Assembly: GCF_002368035.1 (NCBI RefSeq)
Contig: NZ_AP018222.1
Span: 3,574,534 to 3,638,533 of the forward strand
Origin: Nostoc linckia NIES-25
GTDB lineage: Bacteria; Cyanobacteriota; Cyanobacteriia; Cyanobacteriales; Nostocaceae
Direction: 5' to 3'
Length of the DNA: 64,000 bases
The notes under the pieces are model-generated. The model saw only the letters and a program-made list of their open reading frames with translations, was not told the origin of the DNA and made no database searches. The first letter of the stretch is position 1. The number at the start of each line of letters is the position of its first letter. Below are positions 62,801-64,000 of this stretch, in pieces. The position numbers were made by a program, and so were the translations under genes.

Positions 62801-63436
62801 CAGCTAGGTTCTGGGTATCAATTAGCAATGCGCGATATGGAAATTCGCGGAGTGGGTAACTTACTGGGTGCAGAACAATCCGGTCAAATGGATGCCATCG
62901 GTTTTGATTTATACATGGAAATGCTCGAAGAAGCAATTCGGGAAATTCGCGGCCAAGAAATTCCCCAAGTTGAAGATACCCAGATTGACCTCAACCTGAC
63001 GGCATTTATTCCCGCAGATTATATTACCGATTTGGATCAAAAGATGAGTGCTTACCGAGCGGTGGCTACAGCGAAATCAAAAGGAGAATTAAAACAGATT
63101 GCAGCTGAGTGGAGCGATCGCTATGGTACTTTGCCAGTCCCAGCCAATCAACTGTTGCGAGTCATGGAACTCAAACAGTTAGCGAAAAAACTAGGCTTTA
63201 GTAGGATTAAACCAGAAAGCAAGCAGCACGTTGTTTTAGAAACACCAATGGAAGAACCAGCTTGGAACTTGTTAGCGGCGAATTTACCAGACAATCTCAA
63301 AACCCGCTTTGTCTATTCTCCTGGGAAAGTCACAGTGCGCGGTTTAGGAGTTTTCAAAGCTGACCAACAATTGCAAAGTTTGATTGATGCTTTTGCGAAA
63401 ATGCAAGGTGCAATTCCAGAAGCGGCTGTTGTTTAA
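59864..63436 (+). CDS. mfd: Transcription-repair coupling factor Mfd
   Basis: A 1190-aa DNA translocase that removes stalled RNA polymerase and recruits UvrA to damaged template. It has the N-terminal UvrB-like domain (PYEPFDPETE), the RNA-polymerase-interaction domain (LRPGDYVVHRNHGVGKFVKL), Walker A GDVGFGKTEVAIRA, the DEEQ box VVDEEQRFGV, SATPIPRTLYMSL, the helicase C-terminal motif QLRGRVGRAG and the TRCF C-terminal domain. ATG at 59864 (MSFSSIVRALGRSPLTTEFI) is preferred over the upstream TTG at 59849. It is slightly longer than average because of three repeat-like inserts in the N-terminal half (see findings). Confidence 0.95.
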   Translation: MSFSSIVRALGRSPLTTEFISKLNRQQELRLNGIPRLPKGLVASALAQTQGRNLFVVCATLEEAGRVYAQLEAMGWQTVHFYPTSEASPYEPFDPETEMSWGQMQVLADLVKSQESLVISHLSSETNQRTNDKGQATNIAIVATQGALQPHLPPPEAFQEFCLTLKRGMEIDLNAFSEKVTLLGYERVPLVETEGQWSRRGDIVDVFPVSSELPVRLEWFGDEIEQIREFDPATQRSALDKVEQLILTPTSFAPIIMAPLKESAEFRVLSAQLNTDSGLDNGNSGLIEGSRRFLGLAFEQPASLLDYLPENTLIAIDEPEQCHAHSDRWVENAEEQWSLISHQSLVLSGVEVSVISGLPKIHRSFDECLADVARFQTLYLSELSEENDGINLASRSVPVTPHQFAKLADTIRHERDRNFSIWLISAQPSRSVSLLQEHDCPAQFIPNPRDYLAIDKLQINHTPVALKYSGLAELEGFILPTYRLVVVTDREFYGQHSLATPGFIRKRHKATSKQVDPNKLRPGDYVVHRNHGVGKFVKLESLTINDETRDYLVVQYADGLLRVAADQLGALSRFRAAGDRAPELNKMTGKAWDNTKNRVRKAIKKLAVDLLKLYAARSQQQGFSFPSDMPWQEEMEDSFPYQPTTDQLKAVQDVKRDMESDRPMDRLVCGDVGFGKTEVAIRAVFKAVTAGKQVALLAPTTILTQQHYHTLKERFAPYPVNVGLLNRFRSAEERRDIQKRLATGELDVVVGTHQLLGKGVSFKDLGLLVVDEEQRFGVNQKEKIKSLKTQVDVLTLSATPIPRTLYMSLSGIREMSLITTPPPTRRPIKTHLAPLNPESVRSAIRQELDRGGQVFYVVPRVEGIEETTANLREMIPGGRFAIAHGQMDESELESTMLTFSNGEADILVCTTIIESGLDIPRVNTILIEDAHRFGLAQLYQLRGRVGRAGIQAHAWLFYPKQRTLSDAARQRLRAIQEFTQLGSGYQLAMRDMEIRGVGNLLGAEQSGQMDAIGFDLYMEMLEEAIREIRGQEIPQVEDTQIDLNLTAFIPADYITDLDQKMSAYRAVATAKSKGELKQIAAEWSDRYGTLPVPANQLLRVMELKQLAKKLGFSRIKPESKQHVVLETPMEEPAWNLLAANLPDNLKTRFVYSPGKVTVRGLGVFKADQQLQSLIDAFAKMQGAIPEAAVV

Positions 63437-63481
63437 TTGCTAGTTTTAGCATATACCTTTTGTGACATTATTTACTGCGTT

Positions 63482-64000
63482 ATGTATTACGTTTTTACTA
63501 CAGTGGAAGGTTTACACCTAACGTGCGATTTTGTTGTTTACTCGGCTGCTTTGTTTGGCTGTCAGCCAGATTACGCACCTAGCCCCACAGGACTGCATGA
63601 AGTGTATCGTCAGCCATATGAATATCTTGGCGTGATTCCATTCAAAGATTACGCTTTATTTAGCCCTATTTCAGCAATGGATAATTTGACTCTAGAGGCT
63701 ATGGAAAGCCTTGAAAATAGAAGACTTAGGGATTTCACTTGCATTGCTTTTGAAGCAAATGTTAACGATCAAGATTTAGCTTCAATCGGAAGTGTAAACA
63801 ACAACAAAAAATTTTTACAGCAATTACTAGAACAGGGGGAAAGAATTATCGATGTAATTAGATTATTCCTTTTCAAACCTGGAAATAACACAAGTATGGG
63901 GCGTGTCGGAGCTGTTGGAAATGGGATTTCTGGTGTGTGGATTGGTGATGATGGTCAACACGCAAAATTTATTGCTAGACAAGTTTCTCCTTATCAATTT
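63482..64000 (+). CDS. Partial hypothetical protein, runs off the window end
   Basis: An open frame of 173 codons without a stop, from ATG at 63482, beginning MYYVFTTVEGLHLTCDFVVY and continuing into WIGDDGQHAKFIARQVSPYQF. It lies 45 bp after mfd on the same strand. Compositional texture (few rare codons, balanced residues) suggests a real gene. I do not recognise the family; the C-terminal end is outside the window. Confidence 0.6.
   Translation, partial: MYYVFTTVEGLHLTCDFVVYSAALFGCQPDYAPSPTGLHEVYRQPYEYLGVIPFKDYALFSPISAMDNLTLEAMESLENRRLRDFTCIAFEANVNDQDLASIGSVNNNKKFLQQLLEQGERIIDVIRLFLFKPGNNTSMGRVGAVGNGISGVWIGDDGQHAKFIARQVSPYQF

Overview
The window comes from a cyanobacterium, most likely a filamentous Nostoc/Calothrix/Scytonema-type genome. 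The evidence is the frequent HIP1 octamer GCGATCGC, moderate-to-low GC, a high-light-inducible (Hli) gene, a SigA-type principal sigma factor, a cyanobacteriochrome-like GAF domain, DUF1822/DUF928/CHASE2 proteins, an ABA4-like protein, heptanucleotide tandem repeats (TAATGAC)n and dense small palindromic or MITE-like repeats between genes. The order is chromosomal and almost wholly housekeeping, with short accessory stretches.

Layout. 0-3.7 kb: an amidohydrolase, an unknown 347-aa protein, a transposase scrap, a DUF3124 lipoprotein and a MITE that abuts the next gene. 3.7-9.8 kb (minus strand): a MacAB/DevBCA-like efflux operon in the order adaptor (HlyD type), FtsX/MacB permease, glyoxalase-like protein, ATPase, TolC-like channel. 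9.9-12.6 kb: a secreted repeat protein, a TPR protein and a single-domain response regulator. 13-24.4 kb: information-processing genes (ParC-like GyrA paralogue, sigA, gyrB, miaA) with hli and a fasciclin lipoprotein; a 1.55-kb gene-free, hairpin-rich leader lies upstream of sigA. 24.5-30 kb: a broken Uma2 gene, a nucleotidyltransferase-like protein, glcD, a GHL10 glycosidase-like protein and a membrane protein. 30.5-32.9 kb: a PAS-GAF-GAF histidine-kinase-like protein, then tRNA-Lys(CUU). 33-35.2 kb: ABA4-like protein and a CobW GTPase. 35.5-41.5 kb: a DUF1822, CHAT/CHASE2, DUF928 cluster whose last gene is split by an ISAzo13-like insertion sequence with a recognisable target duplication. 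41.7-45.2 kb: oligopeptidase A and mtnA. 45.6-48.9 kb: a 1074-aa RTX protein built from near-identical repeats. 49.4-54.5 kb: an SGNH hydrolase, an unknown membrane-anchored protein and dxs. 56-64 kb: an aldo/keto reductase, a field of nested MITEs, a CNNM/CBS transporter-like protein, mfd and a gene running off the end.

The most interesting signals are: (1) a histidine-kinase-like protein whose first GAF has DXCF and Cys-His motifs spaced as in TePixJ-type cyanobacteriochromes, while its H-box His is Gln and its G1-box Asp is Ser; (2) a putative CHAT (caspase-like)/CHASE2 membrane protein between DUF1822 and DUF928 partners, with DUF928 disrupted; (3) an insertion sequence with TSD TAA, an A8 frameshift point and a hairpin near each end, plus a MITE sharing its termini; (4) filled and apparently empty versions of one MITE site about 250 bp apart; and (5) intergenic repeats read through as coding sequence in the gyrA-like gene and mfd, and one supplying the miaA start codon. 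No CRISPR array, prophage or complete defence island was seen. All assignments come from reading motifs; no database search was run.
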